Both the position numbers and the translations under genes were made by a program. The notes below the pieces were generated by a model. That model was not told the DNA's origin and made no database searches. It saw only the letters and a list, made by a program, of their open reading frames with translations. 64,000 nucleotides of DNA from contig NW_025401172.1 of assembly GCF_011075055.1 (NCBI RefSeq), positions 61,241 through 125,240 of the forward strand. Direction: 5' to 3'. Positions 12,353-23,075 of this stretch are shown here, in pieces (position 1 is the stretch's first letter; each line of letters begins with the position of its first letter). The stretch comes from Mangifera indica (taxonomy: Eukaryota > Streptophyta > Magnoliopsida > Sapindales > Anacardiaceae).

Positions 12353-13418
12353 AACAATTTTGACACATTAGATTTGCTACCACCTTTCAATAGAGTCATT
12401 TAACACTATGATAATCTTAATTATATTATATGTGCCCTTAGTTATGATAATATCAGAACGATGGATGTTTCTAGAACAATCATTTAATATGAACATAAGG
12501 TTCTTATAGTCAGTTGACATGCACTAATTCCCTCCTCGCAATTTAACATTCTAAAGACATTTCTCTTAGCATAATTATATGCTCCTATGGACCAAAAAAA
12601 AAAATCACAGAAAATTACATATATGACATTTATCCATGAACTTGAATTATAAAAAGAATTGACTTTAAGACGCCAATCGCAACAAATCTTATTATGTGCA
12701 TATCTCAGTTTACTTGAAGATATTAAGATAACACCAATTGGATAACTTGTAAACTCCCCGTCTATAAGTTCCTTTTGAAGTTTGCAGTTCTCTGTCCCAA
12801 GGATGTTAACAAACTCATACTATTATTATTATTATTATTTTTTCTGTTTTCTGTTATCTGTTCCACATAGAGTCAAATTATTTACTTCTTTTTAAGTTTT
12901 CTTTCATCTGGTCTAGAGAAGTTGGCCTGAAGAACAGGTGTTGTTAAAAAAGAGAACCTCAAGGTGTAACTGTAAGTTCACATGGAATTTTATCATGATA
13001 AAGCTTTTCATTTCTCATTACTGACGTTTGCTCCATGGGATAAGGAAGAAACGATGCAATGAGATTTCATTGCTTTGCAGTCCCCACATCATGATTTTGG
13101 AATAGAATATTAGTTTGCTTGGATAATGACATTTTGGCTTCCTATCTTGGAGTTGCTATAGCCTATAACTGAAGAGCACGTGGTGTATCTGCAGCATTTC
13201 GCAGATTTCTTTCATAGTAGCATTGATAAAAATTCTCCAGTGATAATGATTTTGATTTAGACCCTATCCTTTTCACGTTTGACTAGTTGAGTAGACATAT
13301 ACCTGCTTAAGATTCCAAACATTATTGATTTAAGTTTGGTTTTCTTTACAGCAACATGTGACGCAACAATTACTTCCCTTGTACAGGATGCCAAAATGCT
13401 GTTAATTTGTTGCTGTCT
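12353..13418. other. Intergenic region, nothing recognised
   Basis: No exon or repeat terminus could be recognised. A short (ATT)n run lies at about 12820-12840. Confidence 0.4.
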
Positions 13419-13427
13419 GTTATGTAT

Positions 13428-14312
13428 GGCCAAAGGTTCCCACCCAAAGTTTGGTAAAAAGACTACATACTTATGGGAGATCAAAAATCAAATAGCCACC
13501 TAAAGTTTACTTCATTACCACACACCTATGAATTTTTAGTTAGGGTTAAAGGATAAAATTATCTATTTATTAATAATATTAAATAAATAAAATATATCTC
13601 ATTCCCCCCCTCATTTGGAAAACTAACCATTTCCAACCAAGATTAAGTTTTGAAAAATTCACTTTTTCTTTTAAGGTTTCGATTTTTTGGCAAAACTTTT
13701 CCCTCTTCAACAACAGGCACTATCCGACTATCTCTCTCTCTTCTTCCAACCTCGTCTTCCTCAGAGAAGATGAACCATCTTCGTCCAAACCAATTGACAA
13801 GGTCGTCAATTCAATCTTGTCAGTCTGATTCAACAACCACGTCTGGAACCATGGGCTAGGAGAAGACTAGAAGATGACAAAAACATGAGGGATTGCAACA
13901 GATTCGATGGAACGCCATGGTCTTTGATTCATCTTCAATTAGTCATTGGTTAGAGCTTCTTCGCATGTCATTAGAGTCATCGGCGGTGGTAGAGGGAGTA
14001 GGTAGGATGGAGATGGTGATCAATATAGTCGTCATTGTTGGAGAGGAGAAAACCTGGGGATTTGATTGTGGAAAAGTCTTTTCAAAGTTGAGACCTAAGG
14101 GTGAAATATCTATTTTTAAAATTAGGGGGGGGGGGGGGAGATGAAATTAATTTATATATTTTTTAATATATAATTAAAATGACAGTTTTACCCTAATATT
14201 TTATTGTAATTTTAATGGAAATTTAGAAACAAGTGTGTGTTTGGGTTTTTGAACTTCTGTGGATGTGTTTTGGTCTTTTCACCAAACATTGGGTGGGAAT
14301 AGTTCTTTGGCA
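13428..14312. mobile_element. MULE-like foldback element, 885 bp
   Basis: The left end is ggccaaaggttcccacccaa and the right end is its worn inverse (ttgggtgggaatagttctttggca). The flanking 9-mers gttatgtat (13419-13427) and gttatatat (14313-14321) agree at 8 of 9 positions. It carries a run of 14 G at 14125-14138 in the right arm. Open frames inside belong to the GC-richer centre and show no protein domain. Confidence 0.8.
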
Positions 14313-14321
14313 GTTATATAT

Positions 14322-16065
14322 TTAGAACTGTTGATTCTGGCAGGTTGATATTGATAATAATAGAATCCATGTACCCAGTGCCATGGCCTACTTTTGGCAA
14401 AGAAATTGAACTGGTGAATCACTTCTGATAAACATATGTTTCTGACTTTGCTGGAAAGAGACATTTTTATTTCATTCCAGTTTGGCATAGTATTTTCTTC
14501 TCTTTGATTTGTTGCTTTCATGGACACAAGCTAGTTGGCTTTACCGAGAATTTTGTCAACCATAACTCTGTTTCACAAGCTATTTTCTACTCTTTAAGAC
14601 CAATGAAGTCTTATAGAAGCTAATAAAACTTACAAACTATTTCCAGCAACTAGAAGCACACCTGTTGGCTATTGTTATTCACCAGATTCCAGTAATGAAG
14701 CCATGGAAAACTATATGAAGATACATCTATATCATTATTATATATCAATATGGAGATAGTGAAGCCAGAGAACTATAATTTTTGGTGGCCTTAGGGCCAA
14801 AATATTGGCAAAAAAAAGGTTGTGTAATCTGGTTCAAAAGTTCCTAACAGGGTTTATTGCTGAACCCATGAGTTACATGTAAATGGACAATGGTTCACTC
14901 ACAACACTGTATGAGGGAGAACCAAAGATAAAAGAATCAAACATAGACCTTGATTCTGAATATTTTGAGAACAAATGCAAAATACAAGTAGAAAAAATTT
15001 ATCTAAAACATGGTCGCAGTAGTCATAAGTCTGCAATAATATCCATCGGCAAGAATACCATAACCTGTAACTAGAAAAGCTTTTACCAATATACGGGCGA
15101 ATTCTACTACTGGTATGTACTAAATTTAGGAAGATTCAATTTCTAAACATACACTTTGAAATAATATCCCCAGAAACTTGTCCATTTTGATATTCAGCGG
15201 TTGCATTAAATTTGAAAACCATTTTGAATTGTGATCTGAACTGTATATACTGTTTATCTTGACTGGCCAAGTAGCTGCTTTCTTATTAAACATCATCCAT
15301 GTGGTTCACACTAAGTGGTCCTTACAGTCTAAGCAGCTAGATAAAGCAAAGTAGGGGAAAGGACTTGATGGCTATCATTCTTAAAATTGTATACTCTAAA
15401 GGTTCATTTGATTGAAAAATTTAAAGATTACCTTAGTAATCTATCTTTTATTATTTTATTGTCTTGTTTGGTTTACAAAGTAATAAAAGATTTCAATAAT
15501 CTTTCATTATGCATTAATCCTCATGGTAATCTATCTTTTAAGGTAATCTTTTAATTTTAGTAATAAAACATTCCCCAAACCAAACGTCCTTAAAAAACCT
15601 TCGAAATTCTCCACAATTCCTATTAAATCAGGCACATGTAGCAACAAACAGTGCACAGAAATCTGAACTCAATCACACTTTATCGTGCGCAAAGAATGAA
15701 ATGATGAAATCATGTCTTAAGAATATGAATATTGACAATATTGACCTATAAGTATACTAAATTTCTCTGCAATTGAAAAACTAGAAGGGATTTCAATAAC
15801 CTGTTTTAATTGGGCAGTGGATCACAGTGCTCTTTTCTTCTTTTTTCATCAAACAAATATGCCAGAGCTTGATTAGGCTATTGTTTTGGAGTCAAAACTT
15901 CAAGAAACAATGGTAAATGCCACATGATCGTCCACAATGTATTTGACCAATAACATGAAAATTTTCTAGATGTGCGCCAAAATCCAGTCTTAAGAATCAG
16001 CTGAAACCAATAGAGCACGCAAAAGTTTGACCTTTCTGGCAAAAGATAACCACAAAACAACAATA
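14322..16065. other. Intergenic region, no gene recognised
   Basis: Several short open frames (for example 14279-14527 and 14883-15074) have no domain, start context or splice support. Near 15400-15600 there are related words in both orientations (taatctatcttttattat / aaggtaatctttta), probably a small AT-rich MITE relic. Confidence 0.4.
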
Positions 16066-16566
16066 TCAATCCTCCAGAGTCATTAACCCGTGAAAATTCA
16101 GGTGGGGGTTGCATTCTTTAGAATAGAAATCATTATTCTCAATCAAAGACCTCAACATCTCAATAGAGAAGTTAGGATCATTGGGGTCACTTGTGACAGA
16201 CGCAGCAGATGAATCTAAAGTTTGTGGTTGCATAAAACAAAAGAAGCAAGCTTTACTACTAGTATCGCCAAAATTCTCACCAGCATCTGCAAAATCATCA
16301 GAAAGAGGAGCCCTTTTGTTTTGTAGTCTTTGTCTTCTCTTATAGAGTTGCTTTTTTGCCTTTGCCACTGGAAATAGGACCACCTTCTTAACCCTTCGTC
16401 TAAATTTCTGTGTCCAAGAAAACCCTCCATGATTTTCCTCACCCTCATTCCCATGGACCCCACCACCACCACCTTCAACCGTCTGATCATCATCATCTCC
16501 ATCATAATCATCATCATCATCAACTGTACTACCAACTCTAGAAATTTCTTTATCAGACTCGGACAT
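16066..16566 (-). CDS. Plant protein of unknown function with acidic and basic segments
   Basis: An intronless frame of 166 codons. I chose the ATG at 16566 because the open frame farther upstream has no other ATG. Residues 16-27 are an Asp-rich run, encoded by a slippery GAT/ATC trinucleotide tract. Residues 32-36 are a Gly run. Residues 54-82 are strongly basic (KFRRRVKKVV, KAKKQLYKRRQR) and could be a nuclear signal or nucleic-acid contact. The C-terminal third has ACFFCF followed by a proline, then a well-ordered segment (DPNDPNFSIEMLRSLIENNDFY). The ordered C-terminus and balanced composition argue that it is real. I recognise it only as resembling uncharacterised plant proteins and give no function. 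A leader intron ending at the TTTCAG near 16620 is possible. Confidence 0.7.
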   Translation of the reverse strand: MSESDKEISRVGSTVDDDDDYDGDDDDQTVEGGGGGVHGNEGEENHGGFSWTQKFRRRVKKVVLFPVAKAKKQLYKRRQRLQNKRAPLSDDFADAGENFGDTSSKACFFCFMQPQTLDSSAASVTSDPNDPNFSIEMLRSLIENNDFYSKECNPHLNFHGLMTLED

Positions 16567-17513
16567 GAACAGATATAGGTATTTACATAGCGCAGAAAGA
16601 ACAAAATCAAGATACTGAAACAAGGGCCAATACAGCCCTTGACTGATGGGATCAAATGAGAAGAAAAAGAAGAGAACCTATCAAAACTGACCTCAAGTTT
16701 CTCTCCTTTGTTCAGAGAGAATGGAATTTCAAGTAGTCGGGCCAAAGAGAAACTTTTTTTTTCACCTCTTCTAAAATTTCTCAACTTGAAACAGTAACCA
16801 CTACAAAATTGGAGTTTTATATAACTACAAATAAAATTAATTTGTCTATGGCGTGTATACATAAACCAAATTGGGAAGATAATTCACCAAAAAAGGAAGA
16901 CAAGAATAGTTAAAGCTCCAAGTGTTGGCTTTGGTGGGAGGCATATAAATTTGTCGTTGACGGAGACATAACCAAGTAATCATGTGAACTCTTTGCAGTC
17001 TTCTTGCCCAAAACGTATCCACATCTATTGGCTATAAGAGAAGTGTAGTCATTTACAACCACAAACACCAATAACAAAAATGAATCTACATAAATATGAA
17101 AGCAACTCTATATTGGAATATCGGCAAACACTCCTTCCCAAGGTCATCCCTTCACTTTATTATTAGTTACAATAAAGGAGAAGCCACCCAATTTATGAAA
17201 GACTTCATAACTTATAGTAACAGAAGTTGAACTAATGATCCTGTCAATAGCTTACAATTCTAGTAAAATGGGTAAGAATGGATGAATAAGATATTAACTT
17301 GAGAAAAGGTCTTGGTAAGACAGGTGACTGATGATTAACTTTAGTCGGTGTGACTTAAAATTATCTCATTGTGATTAGATGGACATTAGTTGACATTTTT
17401 ATGAACTTTCCTAGGGTAAGTACTTTCAAAACAGTAGAATCAAAAGACTAAATTAATGAAGCAGCAGTTAATATATGACAGGTTATGTGTATTAATTTAC
17501 AGTTCTTATTGAG
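16567..17513. other. Upstream region of the 16066-16566 gene, otherwise empty
   Basis: This should hold the leader and promoter of the minus-strand gene. A 215-codon open frame at 16215-16862 on the same strand overlaps that gene in another frame and looks like a shadow. No other feature is supported. Confidence 0.4.
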
Positions 17514-17522
17514 TAGATTTAA

Positions 17523-18350
17523 GGCCAAAGGACTATTTCCCACCTAAACTATGCTGAATTCTCAAAATTCCCCCCATTAATTACGGAAATACCGTTTACC
17601 TACCCATGAGTTGTTAAAATTAACGGTGGTAAGGGTAAAATCGTTATTTTCTCTATAATATTAAAAATAAACTAAAATATAATCTATTTTTGCCCCCCTA
17701 AACTTTAAAAACTAAAATTTTCCCCCAGCCTAAGTTTTAAAAAATGGCATTTTCACCCTAGGGTTTTGTTTTGAAATCTCCGACGACATCTCCGGCTCCA
17801 TTGCCGACGACCTCTCCCTCCCGAAGCATCCTCTCCTTCCGACGATCTCTTTCCTCTCATTTGGACGTCCGATCGACGGCAGAGAAACCTTAGGAGACGA
17901 AGAACTTCATCGGGGAAAACGAAGTTCTTCGTCTTCCCAATTGAAGACGACAGCTTTGTCTTTGTTTGGGAAGACGAAAAACTTTGTCTTCCCTGACGAC
18001 GTTCTTCGTCTCCCAAGGTTTCTCCAACGTCGATCGAGCTTCCAAATAGGAGGAAAGAGATCGCCGGAAGGAGAAGATGCTTCGGGAGGGAGAGGTCGTT
18101 AGCAATGGAGCTGGAGATGTCGCTGGAGATTTCAAAACGAAACCCTAGGGTGAAACTGCCATTTTTTAAAACTTAGGCTAGGAGAAACTTTTAGTTTTTA
18201 AAGTTTAGGAGGGCAAAAAAAGATAAAATTTTCAAGCGTTAGGGTTCTGTTAAATTTAACTGGTCATGGGTGGGTAAATGGTATTTCCATAGTTAATGGG
18301 GGGAACTTTGAGAATTCAGCATAGTTTGGGTGGGAAATAGTCCTTTGGCC
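17523..18350. mobile_element. MULE-like foldback element, best-preserved copy, 828 bp
   Basis: It starts ggccaaaggactatttccca and ends tgggaaatagtcctttggcc, an exact inverse over these 20 bases. The two arms can be paired by eye for about 300 bp each. The left arm reads 'tatgctgaattctcaaa' and the right 'tttgagaattcagcata'. A perfect 9-bp target duplication, tagatttaa, lies at 17514-17522 and 18351-18359. The centre (about 17890-18020) has nested inverted repeats built on cttcgtcttccc / gggaagacgaa. No transposase is present. Open frames at 17753-18135 lie within the palindrome and are not taken as genes. Confidence 0.92.
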
Positions 18351-18359
18351 TAGATTTAA

Positions 18360-18677
18360 CATGGACTACAAAAATGGGGATGCCAACATGAATGGTATTT
18401 ATTTGATCACAGACCATTCTAATTACTCATATAAGCCTGTCTAACTACAACCGGTGTTGGGAGAGCAAGACCATTCTAATCAAATAAAGAACTACCTTTC
18501 GTATGTAAAATTAAGCAACCTCTTGTTATATCATAGAGAGGCACTGACTTTGAGAGTGAAGTGGGGAACAAATAAGCTTCCCTTCTTAATGTTGGTCATC
18601 TTTCACTGAGGCTTACACTTTCTGGGGAAGGAAAAGCGGCTGTCTGAGGTGTTAGAGTTGCTGCAGCTTCACACATC
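18360..18677. other. Intergenic region, nothing recognised
   Basis: No coding or repeat feature could be supported between the foldback element and the coding-like fragment on the minus strand. Confidence 0.35.
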
Positions 18678-18845
18678 TCACCAGGATCTTCCTTGGTGGT
18701 AGAAAGCTTGGCATTGAATATATCTTCTATATTCTTCCTGGAATTTGCTATCAAACTTCTCCTGCTTGTACATGGCATAATACACCTCATTGCCTTCCCA
18801 CTTTTCCACATTGTACATGGAAAAGTGGGAAGAGATCTTCTTCAT
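18678..18845 (-). pseudogene. Possible gene fragment of unknown origin
   Basis: A 55-codon open frame on the minus strand from an ATG at 18845 to TGA at 18678. Its composition is protein-like and rich in Lys, Glu, Tyr and Gln (for example VEKWEGNEVYYAMYKQEKFD), unlike the AT-driven frames around it. I do not recognise the family. It may be one exon of a gene whose other exons are lost, or part of a short unannotated gene. No matching exon was found on either side. A perfect hairpin sits over its first codons. Confidence 0.3.
18794..18832. repeat. Perfect 15-bp hairpin
   Basis: The arm cttcccacttttcca at 18794-18808 is the exact reverse complement of 18818-18832, around a 9-nt loop. It overlaps the start of the coding-like fragment. 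It is not followed by a T run on either strand, so it is not a simple Pol III terminator. Confidence 0.85.
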
Positions 18846-20033
18846 TAAAAACTACTCCAAAATATGTGTATCAATCTAAAGAGAAGAAACATAACCCTCA
18901 AGAAATCATGACTTTTGAAGCAACTCAATTGGCACACGACTCAAGCGTACGAGACATTAAATACTCTCCACCTGCCGTCATCTTGTTAGTTGAAATCCTG
19001 ATTGTTTGTGTAGAGTTTGATTAAGTAGAATGAAAGTTTTAGCATCACTATTTGTACTTCTAAAATTGAGGGCAACTATACAGCCAAAAGCTTGTGAAAG
19101 ACTATCTCTTTTCTAGAAGCCTCATGCCAACACAACCAGGACCATGTATACCACGATCTTCACAATAAATCAGCAAAATGGATTAATTTCATATGTTCCT
19201 GAAATAATTTTCTTAGAATTCAGCAACAAACTGCGAAGTGTCTTTACTATTCCATGCATTATGAAACCCACTATCGTATCATCATTCATTATCATATTGT
19301 ATTCAAACGTAATTCCATCCCTATAAAACGGCAAAGAGAGACAATAAAAATGAAAGAGGTAATTCCTTTGTAATTGACTTCACATATATTATCAGCTACA
19401 TCGTTCACATATGCCCTTATACAGTTTTTCGGTTAAACCACGTTAAAAAAAGACTCTAAAATGAGTAACTGAGTGGCAGTATATGAGATTAATGGAGAAA
19501 AGAATATGGGATGCAGCTGCTATAATTCATCCATTTGATAAGGAGAAGAATGAATATGAATGTGGTAATTATGATTAACCAATGGAGCTGCAGATCTAGC
19601 TAATTGTTTTGAAACAGAGATTAGTCAATAATGAAAGTGAAGTTTGTGAACCTTTTACCAATTAAAGCACAATGAGGAGTCAGGTCTGTGACGTGTGGTC
19701 TAATTTGTCATCTACTCGACAAGACAGACCGCTTGTATTGTTGTGATTGTTTAATTGTTCCACCAGCACTAGCTGGGTTCATCGAGGACTGATTAAGATC
19801 GTACACATGCACGGGCTTAATCTCCTTAAGAGTGTCCATTTGCTTCGGAAATTGAGCTTGGGTTTGGTAGATATTCATGAGCCCGGACCAACATATCAAC
19901 TACATGTTGTCATCTACTTTGATGGCTTTGCCTTGAGAATCGAGATTTACTTGGGAAACATCTTCTTGGCTTAGGATGAAGTGAAGTTGAAAATTTAGTC
20001 ACTTTTGGGACAGTGTTAATCAATTTTGGTGAT
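18846..20033. other. Intergenic region with weak coding signal at 19708-19990
   Basis: On the minus strand a frame from about 19990 reads through protein-like sequence (LSQEDVSQVNLDSQGKAIKV), meets a TAG, then continues open for 63 codons to 19708. This could be a gene remnant or chance. I do not recognise it. The rest shows nothing. Confidence 0.3.
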
Positions 20034-20042
20034 TAATAATTA

Positions 20043-20916
20043 GGTCAAGAGACTTGCTCCCATGTGAAATATCAGGGTTTCATACTCTAACTTTTAAAAA
20101 TCTAAATATTCAACTATAAATCAATTTATGTTATAAATCTCAGTTATAGGTAGAGAGAAAATCATTATTTACTTAAAAAATTAAAATTTTATCACATTTT
20201 TCTCTTCAAATTTAAAAATCTCATAATTTCTCTCACCTAAAGTTTAAAAAATGACTATTTCCCTTCTAAGGTTTTTTTCTCTTCTCTCTGACGACAATTC
20301 ACCGTCTTTGACCATCAGCTTTCTTACCTCCTATCTTATCTCTCCCTCCCAGTCTTTCTCCCTTCCCTCTTTAGCCTTCTTCGGCCAAGACAATGCAACG
20401 AATCCTTGACGAAGAGATCTTCATCGCACAGTCGCCATGCGTTGGCAAACCACGATGAGATCTCTTTGTCTGGAGATCTTGTGATGAAGAGATCTTCGTC
20501 TCTTTATCGCACAATGGGACAAAGAGACAAAGATCTCTTCGTCTCTTCGTCACACTGTGCACTGACAAATCACAGTGAAAAACAACCAACCGAATGAAGG
20601 AAAAATGAGGAAGTCGTCAGAGACGGAGTGGTGGTGGGAGAGGGGAAAAAAATCCAAAATGTGAGGGGAAATAATCACTTTTCAAAATTGAAAATGTTTA
20701 GACATAGATGAAATTGTTAATTTTCAAATTTTGAAATGAAAAATAAGGTTAAATTATATATTTTTTAATATTATTATTAAAATATAATTCTATCCTTATT
20801 TTTGACTAAATTTTTTAACAAAAATTGATTTATAGATAAATATTTAAATTTTTGAAAGTGTGAGAATGAGACTTTGAGATTTCACTATACCTTATAGAGA
20901 AACAAGTCTTTTGGCC
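20043..20916. mobile_element. MULE-like foldback element, 874 bp
   Basis: The left end ggtcaagagacttgctccca and the right end aacaagtcttttggcc are inverted. The flanking 9-mers taataatta (20034-20042) and taataattg (20917-20925) agree at 8 of 9. The centre (about 20400-20570) repeats gatctcttcgtctc-type words in both orientations. More diverged from the family ends than the 17523 copy. Confidence 0.8.
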
Positions 20917-20925
20917 TAATAATTG

Positions 20926-21749
20926 AACTAAAATAATTGTTTGTGATGATGAGAGTCACTTTACCACTTAACATCAATACTAACTCTCATTTACTAGGTG
21001 AACAAAAATTTATTTAAAAATAAATCATATTAATTTATTCATATAAATTACACCTCACATAACATAAGGAAGGGATCTGTAGCATTATGAAGGTGGACCT
21101 GAGTCCACCATCAAAATTGAAAAGCAATGAAAAATGAGAGAAAGGTCTACCCTTTTTTTTTAATTGAATTATGTCTATAGTACAAACAATCCCCAAAATT
21201 TTTATTCCCTCTGAATTTTTTAACAAAGTATTCAAATTATATTCAAAATAAAAAATAAGATTTTGTATATACTAAATTATCCAAATATTCATACTATTCA
21301 TAATGAAGATATCATTGAATACTTTTAAAATATATTAAAATAAAAAATCGTGTTATATTAAAAAACTTCGTGTATATTATTATGACTTGCTATCTCTTTT
21401 AAATAATTAATATTTAGACATTCGGATCTTCGGATGTAACATTATAACTTGATTTTTTAATCGATAAGCAAAAGACATGTTGATCTTGTATTCGTTTGAA
21501 CCTATACCTATATAACAACTGTTTTTTATGAGGAAACCAAATATACTCACAAGTACCTTAAATATAAAGCCTTCATGAGGCGACGACATTTGTTTAAGTG
21601 ATATAATTGTTTATTTTTTTATTTCAAAAGCACTTAATTATATACTATCGCGTTAAATTATATTGATATATTAATAATATTTGTTTGTAGATACAATATT
21701 ACTCTTATGTGCATGTTCTCTCTTTTATGTTGAGGATTCAATTTGACTT
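20926..21749. other. AT-rich intergenic region, nothing recognised
   Basis: Open frames at 21035-21235 and 21407-21589 have no supporting features. No repeat terminus is recognised. Confidence 0.4.
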
Positions 21750-22042
21750 GGCCAAAAGACTTGTTCCCACCCAAAGTATAGTGAAATTCTATAAGTCTTA
21801 ATTTTTAATTTTCAAAAATACAAATATTCACTTATAAGTAAATTTCTGTTAAAAATTTCAGTTAAGATTAAAGATAAAACTGTTATTTAACAAGACATTT
21901 AAAAAACTAAACTTTTATCACATTTTCCCCCCTCAATTTGAAAATCTCACTATTTGCCCCCAAATTTTCTTTCAAATTTTGTAAAGTGGTTATTTCTTCC
22001 CTAAGGTTTTCTCTCCTTCCCTCCTTCTAATTGTAATTGCTC
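21750..22042. mobile_element. Left half of a MULE-like foldback element
   Basis: It begins ggccaaaagacttgttccca and follows the family order through 'aattttgtaaagtggttat' and 'cctaaggttttctctcc', then stops without a right arm. The 16-bp word ggattcaatttgactt lies immediately left (21734-21749) and again at about 22043-22058. The truncation therefore seems to have been resolved at a short direct repeat. Its second half is part of the segmental duplication that starts at 21898. Confidence 0.65.
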
Positions 22043-23075
22043 TGGATTCAATTTGACTTTTATCAGACATGAATCAGGAATTTACTCTTTGCTTGATATC
22101 ATCGCTTTTCAAATTTAATTAATTAAGCACATATTTCTCACTGTTAGTTTTTTCAACTTTCCTCGCTCACTTCTCATCACAAATTTTCTAAATCTTCCTT
22201 GTCAGTTGATACTTCATGGTTTATATATTGTATCATCATGCCACCGTATCACTCATGGATTTCATAAGTTTATCACGAATGACATGTATGAAAACAATTT
22301 AACATTTACGTATAGGCCAAAGGACTTATTCCCGCTTAAAGATTATTGTTTTTCCAAATTTTTACCCTTTAATTTTGAAAAACTATTGTATCCATCTATA
22401 AACGATTAAGTTTATTGGTTTTAAAGATAAAAATATTATTTTACTTATAATATTAAAAATAAACTAAAATTTTATATCTCTTTTCTAAACCCTAAAAAAT
22501 AAACAATTTTTTCTTAGATCAAATTTATAGATTCAGTTAATTTTAACAGCCCTAAGATGGATAAAAAAAGTTTTTTTAAGTTGAAGAGTGAAAATTTAGA
22601 AAAGCAACAATCTTTGGGTAGGCATAAGTGCTTTTGCCTTTTATATATATATATATAAAATTTTAGAATATTATTTAAGAACAGTTTTTAAAAGTTGTCT
22701 TTTTTCATTCAAAATCAAACGATTGTTTTAAACATATGTAGCTGTGTGAAAGGTGCAATTTAAAAGAAGAATGTCCATACTGTGTTTGACTTAGTAATAG
22801 ATAGTAGGATCTGGCACAGTTGCTGATCCTGGAATATGCTTTCTTATTTAACTAATTCATATTTGTCCACAAAGAGAAGCAAAGAGATGAGTGAATTTAG
22901 TTAGCACTTTCGACCTGTAAGTGACGTAGATTTCCAATGACTTTGTGCCACCTAATCCACTGGAATTCTTGTTCCTTATAGTTGATGAGTTGAGAGTTTA
23001 ATAATAGAGAAGATTATCTCACGTTTCTTTTCTTTTCTCTTTTGCCTTTATTTTTCTTTTCATTCTCCATCATCT
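21898..23075. repeat. Segmental duplication, copy A
   Basis: About 1.18 kb that recurs at 24200-25387 in the same orientation with high similarity. Shared landmarks include 'cagacatgaatcaggaattt', 'tatcactcatggatttcata', 'gatctggcacagttgctgat' and 'ctttcgacctgtaagtgacg'. It includes part of one foldback element, a short foldback element (22315-22638) and a TA run. The open frame at 22206-22409 is not preserved as a convincing gene. Confidence 0.9.
22315..22638. mobile_element. Short foldback MITE, 324 bp
   Basis: It starts ggccaaaggacttattccc and ends ataagtgcttttgcc, with arms of the MULE-like family but without its GC-richer centre. The flanks ttacgtata and ttttatata share only 6 of 9 positions. 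The equivalent copy in duplication B has a better-preserved target duplication, which supports the call. Confidence 0.7.

Noticed and set aside
16215..16862. A 215-codon minus-strand frame overlapping the 16066-16566 gene
   Set aside because: It reads the acidic and basic tracts of the other gene in a shifted frame (Met runs from GAT repeats) and has no protein-like C-terminus.
17753..18135. Two overlapping minus-strand frames of 81-87 codons
   Set aside because: They lie wholly within the palindromic foldback element. Similar frames appear in other copies, and none is conserved.
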